DNA of 64,000 bases from Leuconostoc fallax KCTC 3537 (lineage in GTDB: Bacteria; Bacillota; Bacilli; Lactobacillales; Lactobacillaceae). The DNA lies in the NCBI RefSeq assembly GCF_000165675.1, contig NZ_AEIZ01000013.1, positions 20,467 to 84,466 of the forward strand, read 5' to 3'. Positions 47,892-58,146 of this stretch are shown here, one piece after another (within the stretch, counting starts at the first letter, position 1; the number at the start of each line of letters is the position of its first letter). The notes beneath the pieces are model-generated. The model was not told the DNA's origin and ran no database searches. It saw only the letters and a program-made list of their open reading frames with translations. The position numbers and the translations under genes were made by a program.

Positions 47892-49781
47892 TTACCAAAT
47901 TTGTACCCGATCCTTCGGTGATCGCCACATGCCATCTTTTTCAGTAACATGAAAGATATCAAAGAAAGTATCAAAGTTTTTCACTTGAACATTCACACGT
48001 AAGCGTGCCGGCGCATGTACATCCATTGCTGCTAACATCGCCGTATACTCTGGCTTTGCTTTTTGACGCCAAATTTTAGCATAATTCATAAAGAATTGTG
48101 TTGCATCAAATCCGACATCTTGCTTAGCGGCAGCCAAAGCAGCACTAAGTCCGCCCAAATCAGCGACATTTTCCGAAAGCGTGAGATGGCCATTAATCTT
48201 AGTTTCCCCAATCATTAAACCATCAAATTGCTGTTCAACTTTTTTCGTTCGTTCCTCAAAGTTCTCAAAATCACTGGCAACCCACCACTCATTCAAATTG
48301 CCCTTTTCATCAAACCGCGCCCCATTAGTATCGAATGCATGGGTCACTTCATGTGCAATAACCGTACCAATACCGCCAAAGTTCTGAGATGGCGTTTGCT
48401 CTAGACTGTAAAACGGTGCCTGTAAAATGGCGGCTGGGAAAACAATTTCATTATGCATCGGATCATAATAAGCATTCACTAAATCTGCAGGCATTTGCCA
48501 AATATTACGATCTGGTGCTTTGTGCCATTGACCTAAACTGTAAGCAACAGCTGCTTTAGCAAATTGCATAATGTTCCCCATAATATCTTGTGTACTATCA
48601 ACCTGCCGTTGTGCCAAATATTCGGGTAATTTATCAGGATAACCAACGTGAATTGTCAAAGCACTCAACTTCTGTGCTGCTTTACGCAAAGTCTCTTGGG
48701 TTAACCATGTGTTGGTCGTAAAGCGCTGTTGATAGACACCAATCATTGTTTCAACCATTTTGATAACATCGTTTTTTGCCTTTTCACCAAAGTATGTTTT
48801 ACCATACCAAAGCCCCACTTGATCTGCAAAGAATAAATGCGCCTGTCGATAAGCTGCCTTATTTTGATCAGGTGCTTGCGCTGTACCCGTCAATGTCCGA
48901 CGATAAGTGCCAGCTAAGATACGGAGCTCGTTCGTCAAAAATGGTGCCGTTTCATAAGCGGCTTGTGCAATCATCCAAGCCTTAATCATATCAAAATGTT
49001 GTGCACGATAAACTTCGTTTGCATGTTCCCAAAATGGTTGATCAGACACGATAATTTTTTCTGGCGTTTGTCCCAATAATGACGTCAAAATGGTTTTCAG
49101 ATCAACATCTACTACTGACTGTGACAATTCACGCAGCTGCTTTGGGTGATAAAGTTGCCAATAATCAGAAGCTGCCTCATTGCTCATTTTGTATTGTGCA
49201 ATTAAGCGATCAAATGCCAGTGCTTGATCTACGATGTGTTGTGCCCACTCTTGATCACAACCTGTTGCTAAGAGCAATTGTCGTATCATATCACGCCAAA
49301 CATTTAATAAAATATCTCTTTGCGGATTATCGTCAGCATACGATGTTGTATCCGGCAAAATTAATTGTGGCGCTGAGAGCCATAATTCATTAAAATCAGC
49401 CTGCTTAAAATCAGGTGCTACACCATAACTCAATGGTGTTGTATAAGCATTCTGAATTAAATCAGACCAATGTTGCTGTAAATCAGACCAGCTTTTTAGC
49501 GCTTTTAGTGGCTTTAATACGTCGACTAAAGGTTGCACACTATCTGCTTCACGTTGTTGCCAATTAGCCGTCATTTTATGAAATTGTACAAATTCTTTTA
49601 ATAAATCAGGTGCTACTTGTTTACCATCATGAATAGCTTGTAAGACCCGTCGTTCTTCATCTTCAATGTCTTGATTCAAATCTATAAAGCCACCTGTAAC
49701 GGGGCGATCTGCGGGAATTGTCGCATTTTGAACCCAATCACCATTAATTGTGTCATAAAAATCATCTTTTATTGCAGTCAT
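47892..49781 (-). CDS. pepO: M13 family endopeptidase O
   Basis: A 629-residue neprilysin-like zinc endopeptidase without a signal peptide. Zinc site VIAHEVTHAFD (HExxH, about 475) and third ligand ENVADLGG (about 535), plus NAYYDPMHNEIVFPA just before it. In lactic acid bacteria PepO is cytoplasmic and cuts peptides of 5-30 residues imported by Opp. An opp operon lies 5 kb away in the same window. Start MTAIKDDFYDTINGDWV is typical. Confidence 0.93.
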   Translation of the reverse strand: MTAIKDDFYDTINGDWVQNATIPADRPVTGGFIDLNQDIEDEERRVLQAIHDGKQVAPDLLKEFVQFHKMTANWQQREADSVQPLVDVLKPLKALKSWSDLQQHWSDLIQNAYTTPLSYGVAPDFKQADFNELWLSAPQLILPDTTSYADDNPQRDILLNVWRDMIRQLLLATGCDQEWAQHIVDQALAFDRLIAQYKMSNEAASDYWQLYHPKQLRELSQSVVDVDLKTILTSLLGQTPEKIIVSDQPFWEHANEVYRAQHFDMIKAWMIAQAAYETAPFLTNELRILAGTYRRTLTGTAQAPDQNKAAYRQAHLFFADQVGLWYGKTYFGEKAKNDVIKMVETMIGVYQQRFTTNTWLTQETLRKAAQKLSALTIHVGYPDKLPEYLAQRQVDSTQDIMGNIMQFAKAAVAYSLGQWHKAPDRNIWQMPADLVNAYYDPMHNEIVFPAAILQAPFYSLEQTPSQNFGGIGTVIAHEVTHAFDTNGARFDEKGNLNEWWVASDFENFEERTKKVEQQFDGLMIGETKINGHLTLSENVADLGGLSAALAAAKQDVGFDATQFFMNYAKIWRQKAKPEYTAMLAAMDVHAPARLRVNVQVKNFDTFFDIFHVTEKDGMWRSPKDRVQIW

Positions 49782-49857
49782 TTATTTCACACCATTTCAT
49801 ATTATTTATAATTTTATTATAACGATTTTGTCATTTAGATAACATTCACTTTTATTA

Positions 49858-50859
49858 CTATATCTTAGCCACTGTTTGCCCCATTAGCAGATGATTCGCA
49901 ATACGAGTGGTATAAAGCGGTTGATTTGCCATTATATTTTGAATAATCATCCTAGTTGCCACTTCACCCATCTGATGAAAATCCTGCTGAATGGCTGTGA
50001 TTCGCGGCCGTGTTAATTGCGTTAAATTAGTACCATCAATTGAGATTAAAGATAGCTGTTCTGGAATGCTAATCCCCTGATCTTTAGCGGCATTCATCAC
50101 ACCAAGCGCAACCATATCAGAAGCCGCAATAACGGCTGTAAAACGTTCTAATATCGTCTCACGCTGTAATAAGCGTTCTCCACTTTCATAATCAAAGGCA
50201 CCAGGAAAAACAAGTGCCTCATCAAAAGAAATCTGATGTTCAGCTAATGCCTGTTGATAGCCTTTTAACCGCTGAGTTCCAACTGTTTGATCATTAACTT
50301 GGGGACCAACTAGAGCAATGCGCCGATGTCCCTGTGCAATTAAAAATTGACAAGCTTGATAGCCCAAATCAAAATCATCCGAAGTCACTGTTGCAATATC
50401 ATACGGTAATGTAACGGATACTGAGATGAATGGTAATTTTGAATGTTGCAGTCGCTTAACATGTTCAACTTTTAGTTGAATCGACAGTAGTAAGATCCCT
50501 GCAATATTACGACTGACTAAGTTTTCAATGGCGGCTGATTGTGCTTTATCATCATCCCCACCCATATACGAAATGATGATATCAAAGCCATCTGCTTTTG
50601 AAGCATCATAAATCCCCTGCATTAAAGAATCAGCAAAATTTGTGTGTGATTGTGGCATAACAACGCCAATCACACGTGGGGCATTCGAGGATAAATCTGA
50701 GGCTGCTTTATTTTTAAAATAACCCAATTCAGCAGCAACTTTTCGAACACGTTGTGCCGTTGCTTCACTAAACCGACCTTTATTCGATAATATTCTAGAT
50801 ACTGAAGCATAAGATACCCCTGCTTCGCGGGCAACATCTTTAATTGTGACAGACATCAT
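49858..50859 (-). CDS. LacI family repressor of the alpha-glucoside operon
   Basis: A 333-residue regulator with the LacI headpiece (TIKDVAREAGVSYASVSRIL) and a periplasmic-binding-like ligand domain (IGVVMPQSHTNFADSLMQGI, GHRRIALVGP, SIDGTNLT). It is divergent from the sugar transporter and glucosidase genes, with two palindromes in between that fit LacI-family operators. Start at either of two adjacent ATGs after TAGGAG. The inducer is probably an alpha-glucoside such as maltose or isomaltose. Confidence 0.85.
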   Translation of the reverse strand: MMSVTIKDVAREAGVSYASVSRILSNKGRFSEATAQRVRKVAAELGYFKNKAASDLSSNAPRVIGVVMPQSHTNFADSLMQGIYDASKADGFDIIISYMGGDDDKAQSAAIENLVSRNIAGILLLSIQLKVEHVKRLQHSKLPFISVSVTLPYDIATVTSDDFDLGYQACQFLIAQGHRRIALVGPQVNDQTVGTQRLKGYQQALAEHQISFDEALVFPGAFDYESGERLLQRETILERFTAVIAASDMVALGVMNAAKDQGISIPEQLSLISIDGTNLTQLTRPRITAIQQDFHQMGEVATRMIIQNIMANQPLYTTRIANHLLMGQTVAKI

Positions 50860-50885
50860 TAACTCCTAGTGGTTGACTTCTTAAA

Positions 50886-50899
50886 TGTAAACGCTTACA
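50886..50899. promoter_or_regulatory. cre-like site
   Basis: TGTAAACGCTTACA is a perfect 14-bp palindrome that fits the catabolite-responsive element pattern TGNAANCGNTNNCA. It could bind CcpA or the local LacI protein. Confidence 0.65.
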
Positions 50900-50906
50900 A
50901 TACTAC

Positions 50907-50926
50907 TTGAGTAAACGTTTACTCAA
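50907..50926. promoter_or_regulatory. 20-bp LacI-type operator
   Basis: A perfect palindrome, TTGAGTAAAC followed by its reverse complement, centred on CG as in LacI/GalR operators. Its centre is 24 bp from that of the cre-like site, and it precedes the transporter gene. Confidence 0.7.
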
Positions 50927-50968
50927 TTTTATTGCACAAGCACTGGAAAGGATTTGAATGGCAACATT

Positions 50969-52326
50969 ATGACTAACACAAGTAAAAAACCGCCGGATTA
51001 CCGAATCTATCAGCACTCCAATTGTTTCTGATCACATTCGGTTATGCCGGTGTTCAAGTCGCTTTTTCACTACAAACCGGCAGTATGGGCCGTATATTCC
51101 AAACCATTGGTGCAGACCCTAATAAGCTAGGATTCTTCTTTATTCTACCACCTTTGGCCGGTATGATTGTTCAACCACTCATTGGTTATTTTTCGGATAA
51201 AACATGGCTCCCTCGTATCGGTCGACGTATGCCTTATTTAATCGGTGGGACTCTCGTCGCCGTTATCGTCATGCTCTTGCTACCCAATACCGGTTCCTTT
51301 GGTTTCGGTTATGGTTCCATGACCGCATTATGGTTTGGCGCAGTCACGGTTTTATTTATGGATTTATCTTCTAATGCTGCGATGCAGCCATATAAAATGA
51401 TTATTCCTGATATGGTCAATGAATCTCAAAAAGACAAGGCTTGGACTTGGCAAAACATTTGGGGTAGCGTTGGTTCCATTGTAGCCTATATGTTTCCTTA
51501 TATTTTGACACTTGTGGGTGTCGCTAACGTGGCTAAGCGTGGTTCTTTACCACCTTCAGTTATTATTTCATTCTATATTGGCGCAGCAATCTTAGTTGTT
51601 GCCAGTATCTTTACAATCGTTAACGTTAAAGAATATAACCCTAAAGACTTCGCTGCTTATCACGGCTTGAAAGAAGGTCAGCACAACAATGACCCAATTT
51701 CCGTTATTTTGAAGAAAGCACCTACTGTTTTTTGGACATTAGGATTAGTGGAATTCTTTGCTTGGATTGCTATTCAATACATGTGGACATATTCTACTGG
51801 AACACTTGCACAAAACATCTGGCACGTGAGTGATCCTGCGACACACGGTTATCAAGAAGCTGGTAACTGGTTTGGTGTTTTGCAAGCGTTATACGCCTTT
51901 GTTGCGATTCTCTGGGGATTAGTCATTCAGCGTATTAATAAGAAGACACGCAAGCCCGCCTTTTCATTTGGTATGCTTTGTGGTGGTGTTGGCTTCATTG
52001 TTCTAGCATTGGGCCATACCCAACTGATGTCATTACTTGCGTTTGCACTGATTGGAATTGCTTGGATTAGCTTAATTACCATTCCCTTTACTATTTTAAC
52101 GAATGCATTAGACGGTCAACACGATGGGATGTATTTGGGACTCTTCAACTGCTTTATCTGTATTCCACAGATTTTTGCCTCTGTTGTGAGCTTCTCTCTC
52201 TTCCCTGCTTTGGGTGAATCAATGCCACATATGATTATGATTTCAGGTATCTGCTTCTTTATTTGTTCAATCTTAATCTGGGTGGTTAAAGAAACATCCG
52301 CCGAAAATCAATTATCTCAACTTTAA
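50969..52326 (+). CDS. MFS sugar (alpha-glucoside/maltose type) transporter (frameshifted near start)
   Basis: A glycoside carrier of about 452 residues with twelve helices, of the sucrose/maltose symporter type: YAGVQVAFSLQTGSMGRIFQ, LAGMIVQPLIGYFSDKTW and GRRMPYLIGG. The continuous frame starts at TTG 51022, but ATG 50969 with upstream sequence reads MTNTSKKTAGLPNLSALQLF once one A is added to the A6 run at 50984-50989. An ATG at 50958 fits the AAGGA better and could be the true start if another base is missing. First gene of a two-gene operon with the glucosidase. Confidence 0.83.
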
Positions 52327-52349
52327 TTAAAACAAAAGGAGTTTTCATC

Positions 52350-54044
52350 ATGTCAGTAAACACTATCAAATGGTGGCAAAAATCTGTTGTCTATCAAGTT
52401 TATCCACGTTCATTTCAAGATACTAATGCTGATGGTATTGGCGATATCGCTGGTATTACACAACGATTAGACTACATCAAGACATTAGGCGCCAACGTTA
52501 TCTGGTTGAATCCAATATACGCTTCACCCAACAAAGATAATGGTTATGATATTTCGGATTACGATAGTATCAATCCTGAGTTTGGTACAATGACTGAATT
52601 CAAAACATTGTTAGATAAGGCCCATCAGCTTGGTATCAAAATCATCATGGACTTAGTCGTTAATCATACATCCGATCAGCACGATTGGTTTATTGAAAGT
52701 CGACAATCCAAAAATAGTGACAAACGTGATTTCTATATTTGGCGTGACCCAGTAGACGGTCACGAACCCAACAACTGGGGCTCTTATTTTTCCGGTTCAG
52801 CCTGGAAATTTGATGAAGCAACTGGGCAATACTATCTACACCTTTTTGTCGATGAGCAACCAGATTTGAACTGGGAAAGTCAGCGTGTTCGTGACACTAT
52901 TTTTGATATGATGAACCGCTGGGTGGATCGTGGCATTGATGGCTTCCGTATGGATGTGATTTCATTAATTTCTAAACCAGATGGTCTACCAGATGGTCAT
53001 ATTGCAGACGGCGCGGAATATAGTAATTCTGACAAGATCGTACCGAATGGTCCACATGTCCACGACTATATTCAAGAGATGCGACAAAAGGTGCTCAATC
53101 GTGCTGATTTAATTACCGTTGGTGAGACAACAGGTGTTAACGTTGAAAATGCATTAAAATATGCTAACCTTGACGGCTCTGAACTGAACATGGTTTTTGA
53201 AATGGAACATGTGAGTTTGGATCACAATCCTAATCCCGCATTACAAAGATGGTATGATCAAAAAGTTGATTTAAGAAAACTAAAAGCCAACATGTCAAAG
53301 TGGCAAAATAAGCTATATGGTGTTGCTTGGAACTCGCTATTTTGGGGTAATCACGATCAGCCCCGTGCAGTTAGTCGTTTTGGGGACGATCGCCCTGAAT
53401 ACCGTGAACGATCAGCTAAGATGTTGGCTACGTTATTGCATATGCAACAGGGAACGCCTTATATTTATCAAGGTGAAGAGCTTGGCATGACCAATGCACA
53501 TTTTGATCAATTAGATGATTACGATGATGTCGAAACTAAAAACGCCTATCACTATTTGGTAGAACGTGACCATCTTATTGACGGCGAAACGATGATGCGC
53601 TATATTCAAGCACAGTCTCGTGATAATTCCCGTACACCCATGCAATGGGATAATACTAACAATGCAGGCTTTACAACCGGAAAGCCTTGGTTAAAACTCA
53701 ACGCTAATTATCCGAAAATCAATGTCACAGAATCACTGAAAAATCCGGATTCCATTTTCTACTATTATCAAAAGTTAATTCAGTTGCGCTATAATGAACC
53801 ACTTGTCACGACAGGAAAATACCAACTTATCGATGAAGACGATGCTGCTGTTTATGCATATCTTCGCCAAGGTAAAGATGACGCTTTGTTGGTTATCAAT
53901 AATTTCACCGATCAGACCTTAACCCGTCATTATACGCAATATACGGATCAAAAACATGTTGACCTATTACTTGCCAATTATGCAGATGATACAGGCGAAA
54001 CGTTACGCCCTTATGAAGCTAGAATTTATAAATTAAGTATCTAA
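52350..54044 (+). CDS. GH13 alpha-glucosidase, oligo-1,6-glucosidase type
   Basis: A 564-residue cytoplasmic glycoside hydrolase. Conserved regions: I DLVVNHTSDQH, II DGFRMDVIS with nucleophile Asp (about 200), III VGETTG with acid/base Glu (about 255), IV FWGNHDQPR. The residue after the nucleophile is Val, which in this family is linked with alpha-1,6 specificity (isomaltase, dextran glucosidase) rather than Thr as in maltases. It would hydrolyse disaccharides imported by the MFS carrier just upstream. AAAGGAG precedes the ATG. Confidence 0.92.
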   Translation: MSVNTIKWWQKSVVYQVYPRSFQDTNADGIGDIAGITQRLDYIKTLGANVIWLNPIYASPNKDNGYDISDYDSINPEFGTMTEFKTLLDKAHQLGIKIIMDLVVNHTSDQHDWFIESRQSKNSDKRDFYIWRDPVDGHEPNNWGSYFSGSAWKFDEATGQYYLHLFVDEQPDLNWESQRVRDTIFDMMNRWVDRGIDGFRMDVISLISKPDGLPDGHIADGAEYSNSDKIVPNGPHVHDYIQEMRQKVLNRADLITVGETTGVNVENALKYANLDGSELNMVFEMEHVSLDHNPNPALQRWYDQKVDLRKLKANMSKWQNKLYGVAWNSLFWGNHDQPRAVSRFGDDRPEYRERSAKMLATLLHMQQGTPYIYQGEELGMTNAHFDQLDDYDDVETKNAYHYLVERDHLIDGETMMRYIQAQSRDNSRTPMQWDNTNNAGFTTGKPWLKLNANYPKINVTESLKNPDSIFYYYQKLIQLRYNEPLVTTGKYQLIDEDDAAVYAYLRQGKDDALLVINNFTDQTLTRHYTQYTDQKHVDLLLANYADDTGETLRPYEARIYKLSI

Positions 54045-54055
54045 AAAATCAATAT

Positions 54056-54083
54056 AAAAAGCACTGTAAATACAGTGCTTTTT
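54056..54083. terminator. Bidirectional terminator, glucosidase and oppF
   Basis: A 13-bp stem AAAAAGCACTGTA (54056-54068) with its complement (54071-54083), extended by further A/T pairs, between convergent genes. Confidence 0.85.
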
Positions 54084-54091
54084 TATATTGA

Positions 54092-55033
54092 TTACTTTTG
54101 GTCATTGGCGTATTGCTTTGCCTCTTGTGGCGTTGCTAGAACAAAATGCCCAGGATTCACTTCAATCATTTCACGTGCTTGACCATCTGTTTCAATGCTT
54201 GCGTCATATTCAATATGCTGGCGTTGCATTTCTACTTCAGGATCTGGCACCGGTATTGCGGATAATAAGCTCTTAGTATAAGGATGCAGCGGATGATTAT
54301 AAACAGCATCTGCTGTGCCAATTTCTAATAACTTTCCCCAATGCATAACCCCAATCCGATCAGAAATATACTTTACCATACTTAAATCATGCGCAATAAA
54401 TAAATAAGTTAGGCTGTGTCTATGTTGCAATTCTTTCATGAGATTAACAACTTGCGCTTGAATTGATACATCTAAAGCTGAAATGGGTTCATCCGCAATA
54501 ATAAATTTAGGATCGACAGCTAAAGCTCTAGCAATCCCGATACGTTGCCGTTGCCCACCAGAAAATTCATGTGGATAACGCGTAACATGATCTTCGTTCA
54601 AGCCAACAAGTTTCAAGAGTTCTTGTACTTTGTCATGACGCTCTTTTTTGCTTTTAACAAGGTGATTAATATCTAATCCCTCCGCAATAATGTCGCGCAC
54701 TTTCATACGCCCATTCAAACTCGCTTGCGGGTCTTGGAAAATCATTTGTGCATCTTTTCTAAATTCAGATAGTGCTTTGCCTTTTAGATTCGTAACATCT
54801 TCATGATTAAACTTAATTTCACCACCAGTTGGCTCATAAAGTTTTAGAATTGTCCGTCCGATGGTCGTTTTCCCCGATCCAGATTCACCAACCAAGCCAA
54901 AAACTTCACCTTCATAAATATCAAAGCTCACATGATCAATCGCTTTAACTTCGTTACTTTTCCCTGGATTAAAACTCAACTGTAAATCATTTAACTCAAC
55001 TAATTTCTTAGGTCTTGCTTGTGTTTCAGACAT
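54092..55033 (-). CDS. oppF: Oligopeptide ABC transporter ATPase OppF
   Basis: A 313-residue ATPase with Walker A GESGSGKTT, signature FSGGQRQRIGIARAL, Walker B FIIADEPISALD and the C-terminal oligopeptide/dipeptide extension (NHPLHPYTKSLLSAIPVPDP). Last gene of oppABCDF, three bases after oppD. Confidence 0.92.
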   Translation of the reverse strand: MSETQARPKKLVELNDLQLSFNPGKSNEVKAIDHVSFDIYEGEVFGLVGESGSGKTTIGRTILKLYEPTGGEIKFNHEDVTNLKGKALSEFRKDAQMIFQDPQASLNGRMKVRDIIAEGLDINHLVKSKKERHDKVQELLKLVGLNEDHVTRYPHEFSGGQRQRIGIARALAVDPKFIIADEPISALDVSIQAQVVNLMKELQHRHSLTYLFIAHDLSMVKYISDRIGVMHWGKLLEIGTADAVYNHPLHPYTKSLLSAIPVPDPEVEMQRQHIEYDASIETDGQAREMIEVNPGHFVLATPQEAKQYANDQK

Positions 55034-55036
55034 TAA

Positions 55037-56083
55037 TTAAGCCTCATTTCCTTTTAGTTGTGCCCAATGGGCCCAGCGATTCTGAATTGGAATGGGTGGC
55101 GTCACTTTCGGCGCACGTTCATCTAACAACCATGTCGCTGCATAATGTGTCTCACTCACTTTAAAGAAAGGGGGCTCCTCTTGGCGATCAATTGCTAGAG
55201 CATATTGATTCCTTGCTGCAAAGGCATCCCCTTTAGGTGGCTCTAGCAAGTCCGGTGGCGTCCCTGGAATTGCCTGTAAGCCACCACTTTGCGTATCTGT
55301 TGTTGGCATGGAATTCAGCAATCCCCATGTGTACGGATGTTGTGGATTAAAGAAAATTTCATCTACTGTTCCGTATTCAACAATCTTTCCTGCGTACATC
55401 ACGGCGACACGGTCCGCCATTCCGGCAACAACACCTAAATCATGAGTAATGAAAATAATGGCGTTATCAGTTTGTTGTTGAATATCCTTCATTAATTTCA
55501 AAATTTGTGCTTGGATTGTCACATCTAATGCCGTTGTTGGTTCATCCGCAATCAAAATCTCCGGATCAGCGGCCAGTGCAATCGCAATAACTGCACGCTG
55601 ACGCATACCACCAGACCATTGGTGTGGATAATCATCAATATGTTCCGCCGCAGCTGGAATACCAACCCCTTCCATCAATGCCAAAGCACGCTTTAATGCT
55701 GCTTCCTTTGACAATTTCTGATGTTTCATTAAAGGTTCCGCGATCTGCATACCGATTTTCATGGTCGGATCTAAACTGGTCATGGGGTCTTGGAAAATCA
55801 TCGCAATTTCGTTACCACGAATCTTTTGCCATTCTGATTCTTTAAGATCAAGTAAGTTTTGACCTTTAAATAATAATTGACTGCCTTCTGATATTTCAGC
55901 ATTTTTGGCATTTAGCCCCATTAACGTTTTGGTAGTCACTGATTTACCAGAACCAGACTCACCAACAATTGCTAACGTCTCACCTTTTTCTAGTGAAAAA
56001 GAAACATCCCGGATGGCTTTTACTTTTCCTGCGTACGTATTGAAATCAACATGTAAATTTTCTACTTTTAAAACTTCACTCAT
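55037..56083 (-). CDS. oppD: Oligopeptide ABC transporter ATPase OppD
   Basis: A 348-residue ATPase with GESGSGKSVT, WSGGMRQRAVIAIAL and ILIADEPTTALD, then the Opp-specific tail NPQHPYTWGLLNSMP (the tail cysteines of iron-sulfur-type OppD are absent). It pairs with OppF on the cytoplasmic face. Confidence 0.92.
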   Translation of the reverse strand: MSEVLKVENLHVDFNTYAGKVKAIRDVSFSLEKGETLAIVGESGSGKSVTTKTLMGLNAKNAEISEGSQLLFKGQNLLDLKESEWQKIRGNEIAMIFQDPMTSLDPTMKIGMQIAEPLMKHQKLSKEAALKRALALMEGVGIPAAAEHIDDYPHQWSGGMRQRAVIAIALAADPEILIADEPTTALDVTIQAQILKLMKDIQQQTDNAIIFITHDLGVVAGMADRVAVMYAGKIVEYGTVDEIFFNPQHPYTWGLLNSMPTTDTQSGGLQAIPGTPPDLLEPPKGDAFAARNQYALAIDRQEEPPFFKVSETHYAATWLLDERAPKVTPPIPIQNRWAHWAQLKGNEA

Positions 56084-56093
56084 GCTCTACTCC

Positions 56094-57125
56094 TTAATCC
56101 TCACTCGCACGTGGATCAAATGCATCGCGTAAACCATCACCCAATAAGATAAAGGCTAACGAAATTAGCACCAATACAAATGATGGCAATAAAATCTGAT
56201 AAGGATAGAATTGCAGCATATTTTGGGCATCAGAAATCAAAGATCCCAATGATGATGTTGGTGGCTTAACCCCCAAGTTAATCGCTGACAAAACCGCTTC
56301 AAACATAATAGCAGTTGGAATTGTCATCATCACTTGCACAATGATTGTACCAGCCATATTTGGAATTAAATGCTTGAGTGCAACCTTTGTAGAACTCTCA
56401 CCTAACGACTTAGCAGCTAATACATAGTCTCTTTCTTTGAGTGACAACGTCATATTTCGAACTTGACGTGCCATATTAATCCACCCAGTCATGGCAATCG
56501 CTAAGATAATTGAGAAAATACCGTTGCCTAACAATAACCCTAACATCGTCACGATAATTAAGTTTGGAATTGAGGAAACCACTTCAATAATACGTTGTAG
56601 CACTGTATCAATCCAGCCACCTTTCCAACCCGAAAAGACGCCGTATGACACACCAATAATCAAATCAATAAATGTTGCGGCAACCGCAACTAACAAAGAA
56701 ATACGCAAGCCAACCACGATACGTAATCCCAAGGAACGCCCAATGGTGTCCGTTCCTAATAGGAATTTATCCTTACTGGGAACATTTTGCGTAGTATAAA
56801 CATCGGTTTTTTCTGTTGCTCCTGGCTCTTTAATTTGACCATCCCATCCAGGAATGGGTAAGCCAGATTTAGGTGGTAAATTCTTATATGTCCCCACTTG
56901 ATTAGAGTCAAAGGCGTTAGCTTTGCTCTGTGGAACAAAAATCGTTGACAATATGGCAAACCCTAGAATCAAAACTAAGAACCATAATGAAATCACCGCC
57001 AATTTATTGAGTTTTAATCGTCGCCAAGCATCCTGCCAGAAAGATAGTGCTGGTTTAGAGATATGTTCGTTGGCCTCTGAATTTTGGGCACCAACAATCA
57101 CAAAATCATTTGTATTTGCAGCCAT
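56094..57125 (-). CDS. oppC: Oligopeptide ABC transporter permease OppC
   Basis: A 343-residue permease with an N-terminal helix, a long extracytoplasmic insert (about 70-130), then KDKFLLGTDTIGRS and the EAA loop AAKSLGESSTKVALKHLIPN, with six core helices. GGAGG is upstream of 57125. Confidence 0.92.
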   Translation of the reverse strand: MAANTNDFVIVGAQNSEANEHISKPALSFWQDAWRRLKLNKLAVISLWFLVLILGFAILSTIFVPQSKANAFDSNQVGTYKNLPPKSGLPIPGWDGQIKEPGATEKTDVYTTQNVPSKDKFLLGTDTIGRSLGLRIVVGLRISLLVAVAATFIDLIIGVSYGVFSGWKGGWIDTVLQRIIEVVSSIPNLIIVTMLGLLLGNGIFSIILAIAMTGWINMARQVRNMTLSLKERDYVLAAKSLGESSTKVALKHLIPNMAGTIIVQVMMTIPTAIMFEAVLSAINLGVKPPTSSLGSLISDAQNMLQFYPYQILLPSFVLVLISLAFILLGDGLRDAFDPRASED

Positions 57126-57137
57126 TTTTCAGACCTC

Positions 57138-58055
57138 CTATCGCAAACGAACACGTGGATCAACCACTGCCGTCAAAATATCTGTAATCAAAATCATCAC
57201 CATTAACATCATGGCATATACAATTGTTGTACCCATAATAACTGGGAAGTCCTTAGATGGAATAGACGTCACAAATTGTTGACCGATTCCTGGAATGGAG
57301 AAGATATTTTCAATCAATACAGACCCCGTTAATAAATTAGCCGCCATCGGGCCAATTAACGTTAACACTGGAATCATTGAATTACGATAAGCATGCTTGT
57401 TAACAATTTCTTTGTCGCTTAAACCCTTGGCTTTAGCAAGCTGTACATAATCAGATGATAACACTTCGATCATTTCCGAACGAACGAATCGCGTTGTTAC
57501 CGCTGCAGGACTAACAGCTAAGGCTAAAGTCGGTAGAATTGTTTCAGAAAAGGAATCGCCCCAGCCTGACACAGGGAACAACGCCCACTTAAAGCCAAAC
57601 AAATAAACTAAAATAATACCTAATATAAAGCTAGGTACTGAGATACCCAATGTTGAAATAATCCCTAATGTACCATCAATTTTGTTGTTCTTATTTCGTG
57701 CCGAAGCAGCCCCCATAAAGAGGCCGGCGATGACACCAACAACTAGGGCTTGGGCGCCCAGTTGTGCTGATACAGGGAGACGTTGACCAATTAACATCCC
57801 CACACTTTGGTTTTGATATTGAAATGACGTTCCAAAATCACCAGTAAAAGCATTAGCAAGATAGTGCAAATACTGTTGCCACACTGGCAAGTCAAGTCCA
57901 TACGCTTTATTCAATTGTGCTAACATGTCTGGCGTTAATTTAGGGTTATTAAATGGCGTTCCTGGCATAACTTGCATCAAGAAAAATGTTGCCGTAACCA
58001 CTAAAAATAACGTGAAGACTAAAAGTAGTAATCGTTTCGAAATATATTTAACCAT
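57138..58055 (-). CDS. oppB: Oligopeptide ABC transporter permease OppB
   Basis: A 305-residue permease starting MVKYISKRLLLLVFTLFLVV, with PGTPFNNPKLTPD, and EAA loop AKAKGLSDKEIVNKHAYRNS. The ATG at 58055 has AGGAAG upstream; the open frame extends to 58094 but into a hairpin. Confidence 0.9.
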   Translation of the reverse strand: MVKYISKRLLLLVFTLFLVVTATFFLMQVMPGTPFNNPKLTPDMLAQLNKAYGLDLPVWQQYLHYLANAFTGDFGTSFQYQNQSVGMLIGQRLPVSAQLGAQALVVGVIAGLFMGAASARNKNNKIDGTLGIISTLGISVPSFILGIILVYLFGFKWALFPVSGWGDSFSETILPTLALAVSPAAVTTRFVRSEMIEVLSSDYVQLAKAKGLSDKEIVNKHAYRNSMIPVLTLIGPMAANLLTGSVLIENIFSIPGIGQQFVTSIPSKDFPVIMGTTIVYAMMLMVMILITDILTAVVDPRVRLR

Positions 58056-58072
58056 GAGTCGTCTTCCTAATA

Positions 58073-58110
58073 AATAAGAATTGACCATAACCATATGATC
58101 AATTCTTATT
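58073..58110 (-). promoter_or_regulatory. Hairpin between oppA and oppB
   Basis: A 12-bp perfect inverted repeat (58073-58084 with 58099-58110), with only a weak T-tract after it. Likely a partial terminator or mRNA stabiliser that lets oppA be expressed above oppBCDF. Confidence 0.5.
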
Positions 58111-58146
58111 ACTAATTAATGATAAGTTAATAATAGCAAAATTTTG

